From assembly GCA_022828595.1 (NCBI GenBank), contig JAKGHH010000008.1, positions 25,722,378-25,786,377 of the forward strand: a stretch of DNA of 64,000 nucleotides, read 5' to 3'. A program made the translations under genes and the position numbers. This document shows positions 42,401 to 53,989 of the stretch, piece after piece. Below the pieces are notes generated by a model that saw only the letters and a program-made list of their open reading frames with translations, was not told the DNA's origin and did not search any database. The stretch comes from Nelumbo lutea (lineage: Eukaryota; Streptophyta; Magnoliopsida; Proteales; Nelumbonaceae). Each line of letters starts with the position of its first letter. Position 1 is the stretch's first letter.

Positions 42401-45400
42401 TGGTCTCATGGAGTGAATAACTCAATAACCTATCTAATACACCAAAACAAAGGAAAATAAATAATTTTTTACCTTTGAAAAAGATAAAATAAAAGTGATG
42501 TGATTACACTTTCAACTTTTTGAAACTCCAAAACTTTGTAATAAATCAGCCATATTAGCCCAAACCCACCCTGAACCCAACCCAAAAATGCCGGGTTGGG
42601 TTGGGACAGGTTAGGGTTGAAAAAGTGACCCTGACTTAACTCTGGGTTGGTTTAGGGTAGAGGTCATAAAGCAACCCAACCCAAACCTGAAATGTTTGAC
42701 AAGAATGTTGCATGCAAGGTTTTTGAAGACTTATTTAGTGTAACATTATTATATAACTCCTAAAGCATCATAACTTTTTCTGGTTAAATGTTTTAATGCT
42801 AAAATCAACGTTAGTTGGTTAATCCTAAGCATGATAATAAGTGACAACAATTTTTTTGAAGCAAAAAAAGAAAAGTAACGAAATTGGGCCAACCTGAGTC
42901 TAACCTGGATCAGGGTTGGGGGTTCAACAACTTCAGTTGGGTTAGGGTTGACCTCAACTCGATCCAACCCAGCCTGATTTACATCCCTAAATAAAACTCT
43001 TTAAATTATTTTAACACTTTTAGACAATCAATCCTATTCCTAGGACACTAATAAAATAGAAAATAAATTTGAAAACCTCAGAAACACCAAAATTCAAATC
43101 ACCAAAAGCTTACAAAATTCTCACTCAATAAGGAATTGGGAGAAACTTCTTTTTCTCTAGGCATTCTTTTCCCATTTCTCTGTCTGTTTCAACTTATTTT
43201 TCTTTTTCCCCTCTTGGTTGATATAAATGGACATATAGTAAAATAATCAATTACATTTTTTATAATAGGCTGTTCTTAGGTGGCAAATAATTAAACTTAC
43301 ACATTTACTTGTGCAATTTCTTATAGGTATATCATATTATGGTTCACAATATATTCAATTTCTTTAATAGTAAATACTTTTCTTACATATGTCCTCAACC
43401 TCTTATTCCAAGTTTAATGAAAATTAATCTGTTTTTGGCTTTGCAACCTTTTATCGGAAGAGATTCTCCTTAAGACAGCATGGAAATCCCACTAGTTCAT
43501 GCTTTGGATTCATAAGAATCCAACCCCAAGGTCGCAAAGGATTGAGATTCTAGCCTTCATCCTCTTTTCATTCACTTCAAATATCTCACTTGTGTTACCA
43601 TCCAAGTCTTTGCAAATATGATCAGTTCGTCTTGGGTACTACGCTGCATCAATAGTTAAAGGAGTAGTAGCAGTCATGTACTAACAGTCCTTTAATGTAG
43701 TTACACCATCTATAAGGATGTACACCTCCAGACGACATTTAGTGGCATAAAATCTTATGTAGTCATAGCTTTTATCTATGCTTATTTGCTTCTTGGGAAA
43801 CATGTAGAAGCCAGTCTAACACCTACTTTGAGTTTTCACCATTACTTTGAGCTTATTTAGTGATAATTCTTCAGTTGCCACTCTGGTACATGTACATAAC
43901 TTGGACAAGTTAATATTTTATATTTCCCAAATCTTCATAAATGTTTCAAAGAGAAATGATACTGATAATAAAGTATATGATTGGAAAATAATGGTAGTAA
44001 TCTGTTTACTTCTGAATTGTTCTCTGTTGAAAGGTATGAGAACCCTATTGAGTGTTGGGCAGTGAAATGAAAGGAAACCATTGAAATAGCAAGGCTGACA
44101 TCAAAAAACACAAAAAAAAATCATCACATGTTTCTCTCTCAAATATGCATCCCCTGAAAATGATGCCTTCTAGCTCAAGACAAATTTGTACAAGAATAAA
44201 GAGAATGAGTAAATTGTAACAAATTGAAAGCATATTGGAAGATAACATTTAATAAAATCTAATTAATGCTCCTAAGTAGAATGTCAATCTCAACTGGTAG
44301 GGGGGCTTAAACAAGAAAACTATCAAAAAATAAAAAATAAAAAAGAGGTAAACGAGAAAATAAAAATAGCAACATAGATTAGTCATCACTGCATTATTTT
44401 GGGAAATAGTAGCAATTAATATGAAAATCACGATTCTCACCCTTGACAGTAAGGAACATATGGAGGAACCCATTGCCTGCATCACATCAACTGCTGAACT
44501 AATAGCATTCTTTACAGTCTGAACATCTGCCTGTAATTGTACAGATGGTAAAGATTCAAATGATTTTTCAATCTACAATTTGTCTTTATCAAACATATCG
44601 AATTTTTCTAAATAAATTTAGTTGTAGGAAAAAATTAGTAAATATATGCATACTCTTGCTCCTCCGGTGACCGGAAGATGGAGAATGCTGGCCTCCAAAG
44701 CTTCAATTGCCCCAGATAAAGAAATAAGATGGTCTCCTTCCAATAAAGCCCAATCATTGAGGTAGGCCAACTGAATAAATCAATATTTCATTATGTGTAA
44801 GTAAATGACATTGCCCAAGAAACTTAAAAATTAAAATTAGTGAAGCTTGGTGTTCAGCATAAAGACATGTGAATTTAAATTGAAAAAAATACAAGTCACG
44901 AATATATACGTTGCTATGGCTTAAATGACTTATGAAAAAGAATAAAGAAATTCCCAAAATAGATTCAGAGCTTCCGAGGAATGGGGAAAAATATATTTCC
45001 AAAATTTTCCATCAAGTATTCAACCATAGTTCCTCTTACTCAAAATGGTAGAATGATAGACTATTCAAGCATCCTATCCATCCAGATCTGGTGAATCCAA
45101 ACATTGATGAATGAACTTAAGGTAAAAGCCCTTCTGTGATTGACAAAGTTTGCGAGTGATGAGAAGGCAACTCACATGATTTTACATATGTTGCTGGTAA
45201 ACGGGATTCTTATTTCATGGATGTAATTCATCTACATAAAGGCATATATAATTCTAAAAGCCTCCCTTTCCTATGCCAATAGATTCTTTCAGGAAAGGGA
45301 TCAGGTTGGCTACAGAGGCTAGAACAAAAGCAAATTTGGAAGCTAGTTTACCAATTACAACCCTTTCCCTTGGTCAATTATTCTCTTATATACTCTGCTT

Positions 45401-48400
45401 TTCTTTTCTTTTTTTTACTTCCCTCCTCGTTTTCCAAAAAAAAATATTGGTTATGAGAAAAACAAATGTACTAACAACATGGAAGAACATATAGTTCTAT
45501 CACTATATTCTGTCCTTTTAACTGTTCGTCTTTTTAAGCATTCCAAATTTCCATTCTCAATAAGAAAAATTAGGTGCTAAAAGGGATACATCCATGATGT
45601 CTAACACACAGATAACTAAATGAGACCTTACTTGTCCATTCAGAAAAGATTTCAACTTCAGTTCTTGTCTCATTTGTTGAAGCTTTATCCTTTTTTTGAT
45701 AACAGAATCCCGCAACTCTGAAGTGGTGTTCCACACATTGTGCAGAGTTTTCTGCAAAAAGTCAAAATTAGGAATATTTTGTGAGGAGGAAGGCATCATG
45801 TTTTATATAATGTTAGGTAAATCTGAAATCCTTAACCACTGAAACGATATGTAATACAGACAACCATTGAATTCATAACCACAAACACAGAAGTATGAAA
45901 TGAATTTTCAATATTATGGTACTAATAATATGAACTTTTGGAGAATATTTTATTTGGAAAATTATATTCCAGCTTCAAGAATATCTGAAGGGTACACTAA
46001 AATAATGAAAATATAATAAAAAGGATACTTCATTAATTTATTCAGCTAAGTCATGGTGTGAGATACATTCTATCATTCGTTTTCTTAAACAACTAACACA
46101 TCACAGCCAGATGAAACATAGTGAACATGCATAACCCAAAAGAGTAGTATCTTCCTTAGACAAAGTTATAGAAAGCATACATCAATTCTTTTATTCATAC
46201 AAGATCATTTTGTGTATGTTGTACGAAATATCCACTGATTCCTTATTGTCTGCTCATATATCATAATTGAATTTTTGGTAATAAAATAGCTTAACTTTTG
46301 ATAGGTAATGTAAATCATGAGTAGGTAAAGAAGGGCAAAGAAAATAGTTACAAAAGGAAAAAGTATGCTAGTATAGCTCGTATATAACACATGCACCCTA
46401 CATCAAAGGATGAATCAAACAGGATCCGATCCTGACAATGAGAAATATGCAGCATGAAACCATGGAAATCTGACAAAAAAAGCATAGCAAAGGATAGTTT
46501 TAGCAGATTTTCTAGCCACTTGCTTTTTTTTTCTTTTTTTTGACAGGTAAACCTGAAATTTCATTAAATTTATTAAAAGGAGATAAATACAATATGCCAA
46601 GTGTCCCTAGCATAGGCTGGTAAGCAACCACCTACCACACTTAGCTTTTCAAATTACAATTGAGTCCAAAATAAGTATTCCTATTTACCTCTTGTTTGGC
46701 CAGGCCTTTGGCCAAACCATTTGCAGATCTCATAACCCAAAAAAATTCTGAGTCAAGTTACTCTGCTATGAGGTGTCTGTAAAACACAAAAGAAGCCAGG
46801 TTCTGTAAAATACTCTCCCTGACACTGAAATTACAGACCAGCTATACTTGAATGAGCACGGGCAGATCAAGGGATACCCACAAACACATACGAGTCCAAT
46901 GAAGTAGAACATGATCTCGAGGGAAACAGGAAACAAGAAAAAGATGGGCGAGGACTCTTCACTATTATCAAACAGTGCCGCAAATATTTTTAATGATCAT
47001 ATGCTTGGAGATACATTACCACATGGAGAACATAAAGACTGTCAATGGAAAGTTCACAGAAAATAATTAGTTAAAAGGCACTAATTTCTTTTCAACTATT
47101 TGTATCAAATGACAATGAATCCATATATTGTTAAACGTGATTTTTATCTCTGATGGCTATGGAAGGCCTTGGGGAGATGATGTTAAGGTGAAAATAAAGT
47201 ACTTCATGAAAATATGGCCTGCAGAAAGAAATTGAAGGTTGACATAGACTACCAGTAAGTCAAACCCTAGGTTGCCGTTCAGAATTCAGAAACCTAGAAA
47301 ACTCAAACAAAGAGTCTTCTGTCAGGACTCTGACATGATTGACCATTAGGCAGGTCCCATTATAATAAGAAACTTTTATTTTAATTCAAAAAAAAAAAAA
47401 CGATGAGGTGGTAAACCTTCAATCTTAAACTCTGAAATCATGCTTGGTATGAAAGTTTTCTGTATCTGAACCATAGAAGGGAATATTCTTTCTGCTTGTA
47501 AATTGATTTTACTGGTATTTCACTTTCCTATAAATTCTGTTATTTAACATCTTCAGAGGTATTTATGTCTCATCAGCCACATATCTAGAACCTTTGACTA
47601 TGAAATTGTATAGAATACTGTAAGTGGTCGATTTCAATGCAAGTGTTTTAATTACTGATCAAAAGAAAAAAAAAAAAGTGTTAAAATTTCCTAGAGCAAA
47701 TAAGGGACAAGGATCCACCTCAAGTCCTCAACTCTTCAAGAACAGGTGATCCAATAGAAAAGTTCATCAAGTTGATTTCATAATATGATTTCAAATCCAT
47801 GAACAAAATCTTTAAATCACTAATGGCCTCATGCCACTGATAAAAGAAAGGATTTTCCAATTGAGTGCAACTGATCTAAGTCAGCACACGAAATGTTGAC
47901 AAGGAAAAGCCAAAGATTTGTAGAGAGTGCAAAATCCTTTCTCAGTGCCATGCAAATAAAGAATCCTACCTCTGCCGTAAATCTCTGTATAGACAGGGCA
48001 ACGTCTGTTCGAGCATTGATAAATCGCCATTGCAAGTATCTATTGTACAACAGCCGCAGCTGATGGGCATCTTCTATGTGGTCCACCGCTTTTTTTCCTT
48101 TTCTAACATCAGCAATAAAGCTGAGAACAGAAGCCGAATTGCTGGATCGATTTGCCAAGGAACTTACTGAAGGAATAGGATTAGATAACCTTGTCCGTGC
48201 TGAGCTGACCATTCCTCTAGAAGGAATGGATGATACTGATAGGGCTCTACTGGGTGATGGAAGACGAGCAGATCCAGGAATAGGCAAGGACTGAGTTCTG
48301 CTGGCGCGAGTTAGTGACAATGTTCTTTCTGATGAAACTGAAGAAAACCCAACGCTAGATGTAACAGACTTGTGAATTCCATGTGGTTGCAACGAAGTAT

Positions 48401-49307
48401 CAATTTCACGCCTCTCATACTCTACTGTGCCACTCTCATCGAACGATACTCGTCTTGTAACATCGGAAATAGCTTTTCGCAATGGCTTGTCCAAGCCATC
48501 AGATATTGGTGTTCTCCTCAGCGGAGAAACCCCTCGTCCTTGAAGTGTTAAAGAAGCCATTTGGCTGCTCTTATCAGTGAGATCCACGCTTCTTGTGAAG
48601 GCATTAGCAGATAGCTTCCCACCCGTTCTGCCAGGCCATCGATGCTGATCTACCACACGAAGATGTGAATTATCTACAGGTTTCGAGTTCTCTGACTGAT
48701 CAGAGGCATTCTTCCCTCTAAGGGGGGTCCTTTTCCTCTCAGGTGTTACCTTGCGCTGAACAGCAGGTGTTTCGGCCTGCTTATGTGCCACATTAGATGA
48801 AGGCTTTAAGGTGTGATCAGAGCAGTGGCTGACTGGTTTTTCTCTCCTAGTAATAGGAAGGGAGAAAGTGTCAGACTGGAAGGAAACACAAAGACTCCGC
48901 ATTGTGGAGGGCCACAAGCCTTCCGGGGTCCTGCCACCCATTATCCTCCTGGAAGAGACATGTGTTTCTGCAGAGGAATCTTGGACTGGAGTTGAAGGGC
49001 TTGGTGGGGAAGGTGGTGTAGAGGGACGCCTTCTCTCAGCCGAATGGGCTCGCTTAGGCACCGAAGGAGAAGATGTAGCAACAGTGCGCGTGACATTAGG
49101 AGATGGAAACCTCCTGGGCACAGCTGGTGTGGAGAGAGAAGGCGATGTGATCCCAACCTTGTACCTCGATGTAACTTCCCTCGTCTTAGGCTTGCGATTG
49201 GCTGCATTGTTCTTCTCAGATGGAACAAGCGGTGGTCTTGTGGTTTCCTCTTCTATCCCCTTCCGTGGTGCGTGCTCTGCTTCATAAACATCCATCCACA
49301 TCATCAA
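39493..49307 (-). CDS. AUG8: QWRF-motif protein, AUGMIN subunit 8-like (microtubule binding)
   Basis: Six coding exons on the minus strand: 49307-47970, 45751-45632, 44770-44654, 44530-44441, 40506-40399 and 39570-39493. All junctions are GT..AG and phase 0. The product is 616 residues from MMMWMDV; the start may instead be the fifth residue ([13 protein letters not shown], 49295), where relatives begin. The N-terminal two thirds are basic, Ser/Pro/Arg-rich and disordered ([35 protein letters not shown]), as in microtubule-binding plant AUG8/EDE1 proteins. The QWRF signature is at residues 426-429 ([14 protein letters not shown]). The conserved helical C-terminus follows: [67 protein letters not shown]8 binds microtubules and belongs to the augmin complex, which recruits gamma-tubulin. 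The closest Arabidopsis gene, from memory, is At4g30710 (AUG8/QWRF8). Introns 1 and 4 are long (2.2 and 3.9 kb). Confidence 0.94.
41838..42322. mobile_element. Diverged hAT-like element in intron 4
   Basis: Sequence near both sides carries TCTGGTTGGATTTGGATCAG- and GATTGGATGTTGAATTTGG-type strings in opposite senses. The right end is CCATTGACAGGCCTC (other strand GAGGCCTGTCAATGG). The interior is very AT-rich (41990-42170). Boundaries are approximate. Confidence 0.4.
42540..42989. mobile_element. hAT-like non-autonomous element in intron 4
   Basis: The right end on the other strand is TAGGGATGTAAATCAGGCTG followed by GGTTGGATCGAG. Subterminal parts are full of GGGTTGGGTTGGG / CCCAACCCAACC strings. 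The left end is poorly conserved. No coding capacity. Confidence 0.5.
45752..47969 (-). other. AUG8: Intron 1 of the AUG8-like gene (2.2 kb)
   Basis: Donor GTAGGATTC at 47969 and acceptor TTTTTGCAG ending at 45752. I recognise no gene or element inside it. Confidence 0.85.
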
Positions 49308-50050
49308 ACTCAGACCACATTGATATGTTCTTCATATATCCACACACAAACATGACAGACTTTCATCTTTTCCTCCTCAAAGGAATGGAATCGAACCCCT
49401 GAAAAGAAGATCCCCCTCTCTGCAAACAATCTGCCACAAACGCACAGCCAAAAGTAACGAATGAAAAACAAGAAGTAACCATAGAAGAAGAAAGAAAAAT
49501 AAAAGGCCATATTTATAGATACATAGATCTGCTAAGTAATGCAGTTCAGAAATGTAACCCACCGCTGAAAATGGGTCTTCCAATCTGCTCATTCGGAGCC
49601 CAAATCCAAGCAGATCAGGCGACGGTAAGGAGCCTAGTGAGTTCGGAGACATCTGTTGTTCTAAATTGCAGAGAATAACCGAGAGGGCTACGACGTGCAC
49701 TGAACAACCATTATTCCGTTGTTAACAAAGAACGAACACAGGGAGTCCGTTTGGATAACGAGAAGAAGCAGGGAATTGGACCTTAGACTTTGGGTAGACT
49801 GATGAATTGGAGAAGGGGGTGTATGATAAGAGGTGGATGGAGCGCAGGATAAGAGGATTCTTTTTTCTCTTTTGTACCTCTCACGGGAGTGCCATGGTCG
49901 TCCGGGCTGGAGGTGGGTGCACACCCTCTGGCCTACTTCCCTCCAACTCCTTTCCAGGAAAGGAATTGCATGATAGTGAAATGAAGATCTCTCTCTCTCT
50001 CTCTCTCTCTCTCTACTGTAACAGTAATGGTGATGTAAGGGGAAAGAGGT
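49308..50050 (-). promoter_or_regulatory. AUG8: 5' leader region of the AUG8-like gene, with an upstream open frame
   Basis: On the minus strand the leader contains a short upstream ATG frame starting near 49650 (MSPNSLGSLPSPDLLGFGLR, then MSRLEDPFSAV). An intron in the leader is plausible (donor TCAGCG/GTGGGT near 49565; acceptor TTTGTGGCAG near 49432). A (CT)n run lies at 49987-50015 (read as AG repeats on this strand). The transcription start is not defined. Confidence 0.4.
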
Positions 50051-52519
50051 GGGTAAAAATGTACTAAAATCCAAGAACAGAGCAACGGTTTTATCTTGGG
50101 ATCGACCAGATTCCAGGAGAAAGATGAATGGTTTTCTTGCTTCGGTTTTAACCGTTTTTGGTGTGTATACCTTATAATGAGATGAAAAAAAAATGCACTT
50201 AACAAATTTCTTGTTTGTCTGCATTTTCCAGATTTTCGTTTCTGGGAGTTTTTTTTTTTTTTTTTTTTGTTCGATTTGAAGATTTGGCAGTCGAGATTAG
50301 GTTGTGGCATCAGACATGGACGTCCACGTGCAACAGAGATCATTGTCATCCCAATGAATCCGTGAATTTACAGTAAAAGCATAAACAAATAAGAATAACA
50401 CTCCTTCAAAGAATATAATATAAATAAAAAATTAAAATCTATAAAAATTGTTTCTAGAGTTTTTCCTGGTAATCACTGTTTCCAGAGGTTTGGTTTTAAT
50501 AATCTTTCAGTTTTGACCATTTTGATTACTTTATATTTGCGAACGAAAATCAATAGAAAAGAAGTTTAATTTAAGTCAAATTACGGGTTTTCGTAAATAA
50601 TTCGTCGTTAACTGTGTATTTCATTGGTTAATGTTCCTTATTTTCCGGATTAATATATGATTTAAGAAAAAAAAAATCTCGTAGTTACGAACCTAGCTAA
50701 TAACGTGAAATTCCATAGGAAAGCTTACAGAAGACTGAGAAGAGATTAAAGAAAAGAGAATGATTCGATTGAATGTAAAATGTAGTTCGGAAAATCAAAA
50801 GGAAAAACGAAAGAACAGACAGAATTTTTCATCTTCATTCAAAGATCCTCTACTCTATTATGAAAAGAAAATGGAAGATAATTCATTAACAAATCACTCA
50901 AAAAATCCTAGCAGCACCAAAGTGAATCCAATTCAAGCAATCGGCTCACCTCACAGATCCGCTGCATCAGCACAACACAACAACACAATTCTCCTCCCCA
51001 AATACAACCACACATCTGCACATCAAAATGACCACATACTCAAACTGCAAACTCTGTAGCCTTTAAAACCTAATTTCATGGCTCCCAACCACTTCAACCA
51101 GCAGTTTCACTCAAAAATCAACTTCCTAACGACAAAGAACGGGTTTTCCAAAATTTTCAGTTCCTAACAACATCTCAGACCTCAGAAGTTGGACCAAATT
51201 ACCTCGTGTTTTATGTTCATCTAGAAGCTACGGATTCCCCGGCAAAAGAGCTTGAAGCTCAGCTAATCCATACTCTGATCACGAGTACCGGCAGTCAGCT
51301 TGCCGAGAATTCCCAAAGCACCAAAAATTCCGGCGAGAAAGCAGCAAAGACTCTCCAAAGCACGCGAGAAGTGAAGAATCAGCTCACAAAAGGAAGGAAA
51401 TATGTGAGACAGGGACAAATTTCAGTCAGTTGGGAAGGAGTCTGTTAACGTTCTATGTTTTCGCGCCACCTACTTGATTAATGCTCTGGTTTTCCCTCGT
51501 AACGAGATTACTTTCTACGCTAAGACTAAGAGTATAAAAGACACTATTTAATTTTTTATGACGATAATACCCTTGCATATACGCATTTGATGACATCTAA
51601 ATCCTCATGTCTGGTACAACACGTCAACACGCGAACCAGCAAGTACACTGTTGTGTTGCACTGTTGATAACCCTATCGTACCATTCATTTGAAAGAAAAA
51701 ACGCCATGATCTGGTGTTACCCGTACCTCTGTAATATATAGTGTTCACGGATGGAGGATCATTTAATCATTTTTATCCCCGCCAGATATCGGGTCGGAAA
51801 CGAAGATTGGACGGAGAATATGGTCCCCTCCCCGAACCCGCCTTTGCCATTACTAGTTTTAGCTAATATGTTTCTGATCTTACTGGCTCGGAACATGCAC
51901 AGGGTATGACCCGGTCCATTTATGAAAATGGAACCATTAGGAAATCCGATCCGATAATGTGGGTTTAAACTGCAAAGCAAAAGCGGATTCAGATCTGATG
52001 ATTCCTTTGGCATTACATGCCTTACATGCACCGTTGTTGCAACTATGAGGGCCGTTTTAAATATGGGCCCCATTCAGTGTTGGGTCGTTGGTACAGGTTT
52101 AGGGGAATGAATTAAATAATTTATAATAACAGTTAGGGAAGGGCCCACATGTGAAAGGAGATGGTAGGGGACCGAACCCACAAATGGATGGCATCTCATT
52201 TAAAGTGTGGACAGTGTTTAGGGTTTGGACTCTTATCTTAAATTAAAATAAGTAGGGATCAGCTTGTCCTCCATTATTTCTCTGCTTTACAGTCTAGGTT
52301 AAATGGGGTTGGACACTTTTTTGACAGTTGGGCTTTTTACAGTAAAAAATGGTAGATGGGTTAAATTTAAATATACATATAAAAAAAAAGCAGCCCCATG
52401 GATCTCTCAAGTCTTACCCAATTGACAATAAAATTACCCACTTGACCAGACAAGATTTTGTGAACTAATTGGTCCCTACCTAGATTAGGGGGAATGTCAC
52501 TCTATTTATCAATCCGAGA
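50051..52519. other. Intergenic region upstream of the AUG8-like gene
   Basis: No supported protein gene. A minus-strand stretch at about 51225-51450 is GC-richer and ends in ACACGAG/GTAATT, a possible leader-exon donor; it might be a distal first exon of the AUG8-like gene or of another transcript. The + strand has TATAAAAG at about 51533. A poly(T) run is at 50250-50268. Confidence 0.35.
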
Positions 52520-52855
52520 TAGGGCTGTAAATAGTATCCATTTGTCCGAATTCGATCCTATTAATGATGATCCGAATTCGATAAAGTTGGTTTAAATGTT
52601 GTGTTTTTACCAAATTGTCAAAGATTCAAATTTTTTTTCCTCATTTTATTATTGAGATACAATATTAAAGTGATTTTTAGTTCTTTTTATTTATAATATT
52701 GGATATTTTGATCATTTATAGTTTAATATATTAACAATATTCAATATTAAAATCTGATACAAATCACAATGAATATAATTCTATTTGAATTCTAATATAA
52801 ACAAATCAAATTTGAATCCACCTATATCATATGGTTTGATCCATTTGTAGCCCTA
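52520..52855. mobile_element. hAT-like non-autonomous element
   Basis: Starts TAGGGCTGTAAATAGTATCC and ends, on the other strand, TAGGGCTACAAATGGATCAA. The interior is AT-rich and non-coding, with GATCCGAATTCGATAAAG-type subterminal sequence. 336 bp. Confidence 0.65.
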
Positions 52856-53586
52856 GAAAGAGATTTGAATCTGATGGTTCTGTAATGGGTCCATGCTCTT
52901 TTTTGTAGGTCCTAGGGTGATTTAGTCTGGTCCTTTTCTTGATAGCTCCTCTAGATCTATGCTTTGGAAGAATAGACCAAAGCACTATAAGTAGGATTTC
53001 TAGTCCTTGAGAGAAAGATTCATACGTAGTTAGCACCTAGCACAAATTGTTATAGGGCCCACCTACAAAAGTAATTTAAACAACCCAAGAATCTTCAGCA
53101 TAAAAATAAAAAACCATGTGGGCCCTTTTTTCCGGTCTGATCTCCTACTTACAAGAATCCAATCCACGTTTATCAATGAGATATTACAACTGTACATTGG
53201 GAATATCTCCTCAATCGATGTGAGGCTGTAGTGACGTGTGGGTAAGAGATTGGAACTGCCTTCTTTCTCGGTTGTAAAAAAAACTGTCCCAATCAGTTGG
53301 GAGTGTGATTTTAAGTATTGATATGCTTGATAATATAAAAATCACCAATTGAGTGATTACTGATGAAGAGCCCAGATTTCTTACTCACTTTTTCTGAGAG
53401 ATGTGTGACTCTAATTTCATATGATATGGTATGATATGTTGCAATATTTTGAACAATGTTTGAGAGGAGACCCATAGATGATGACTAGTTTGGCTGTTTC
53501 ATCTCTCTTTTGTAAAAATAGATGACAAATCTGAAATAAACCTATTTATATAGAACAGTAGTGCCCCATTTGGAAATATTGAGACC
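52856..53586. other. Non-coding intergenic stretch
   Basis: I see no gene or element here. Confidence 0.4.
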
Positions 53587-53906
53587 TAGATTTTTGAATT
53601 GGACCGGTCCAATTCAATGTCTAGACCGTCCTATCAGTTTAAATTCATTTTGGTTTAGATTGGTTTCAACCCAAACCTGATACATTGGCACATATATTCT
53701 TATTTTATATCAATGGGTCAGATATTGGTTTAATCCAACCCAATCCAATATAAATTTATTACGAACGGGTCAGGTCCAATTCAATCTAATGAATATTTTG
53801 GATCGGATTGGTCCAATCTAATACGTCTTGTTAGTCTATTCAATCCATCCAAATTGATTTTAGGCTATACAGGGTCCAATCCAAAACCGGTCCATTGATA
53901 CCCTTA
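53587..53906. mobile_element. hAT-like non-autonomous element
   Basis: The left part reads TTGAATTGGACCGGTCCAAT and the right end, on the other strand, TAAGGGTATCAATGGACCGG. Both sides carry matching ACCGGTCC subterminal strings in opposite sense. The left boundary is approximate. Confidence 0.5.
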
Positions 53907-53989
53907 CTTGCAATATTAACAAATTGACAATAGATCATTGAAGAATTCAAAGTGGCCCACAAGGGTTAAACAAACTGTCGGTATATTTT

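Larger units (their letters stand above)
40507..44440 (-). other. AUG8: Intron 4 of the AUG8-like gene (3.9 kb), loaded with repeats
   Basis: Bounded by donor GTGAGA at 44440 and acceptor GTACAG ending at 40507. It holds at least two hAT-like element remnants (about 41838-42322 and 42540-42989). No protein-coding gene was recognised inside it. Confidence 0.8.

Noticed and set aside
48868..49287. Plus-strand frames opposite exon 1 of the AUG8-like gene.
   Set aside because: They are shadows of a well supported GC-richer coding exon on the other strand.
49688..50224. Minus-strand frame of 178 residues upstream of the AUG8-like gene.
   Set aside because: It runs through a (CT)n repeat and shows no conserved content; more likely leader or promoter.
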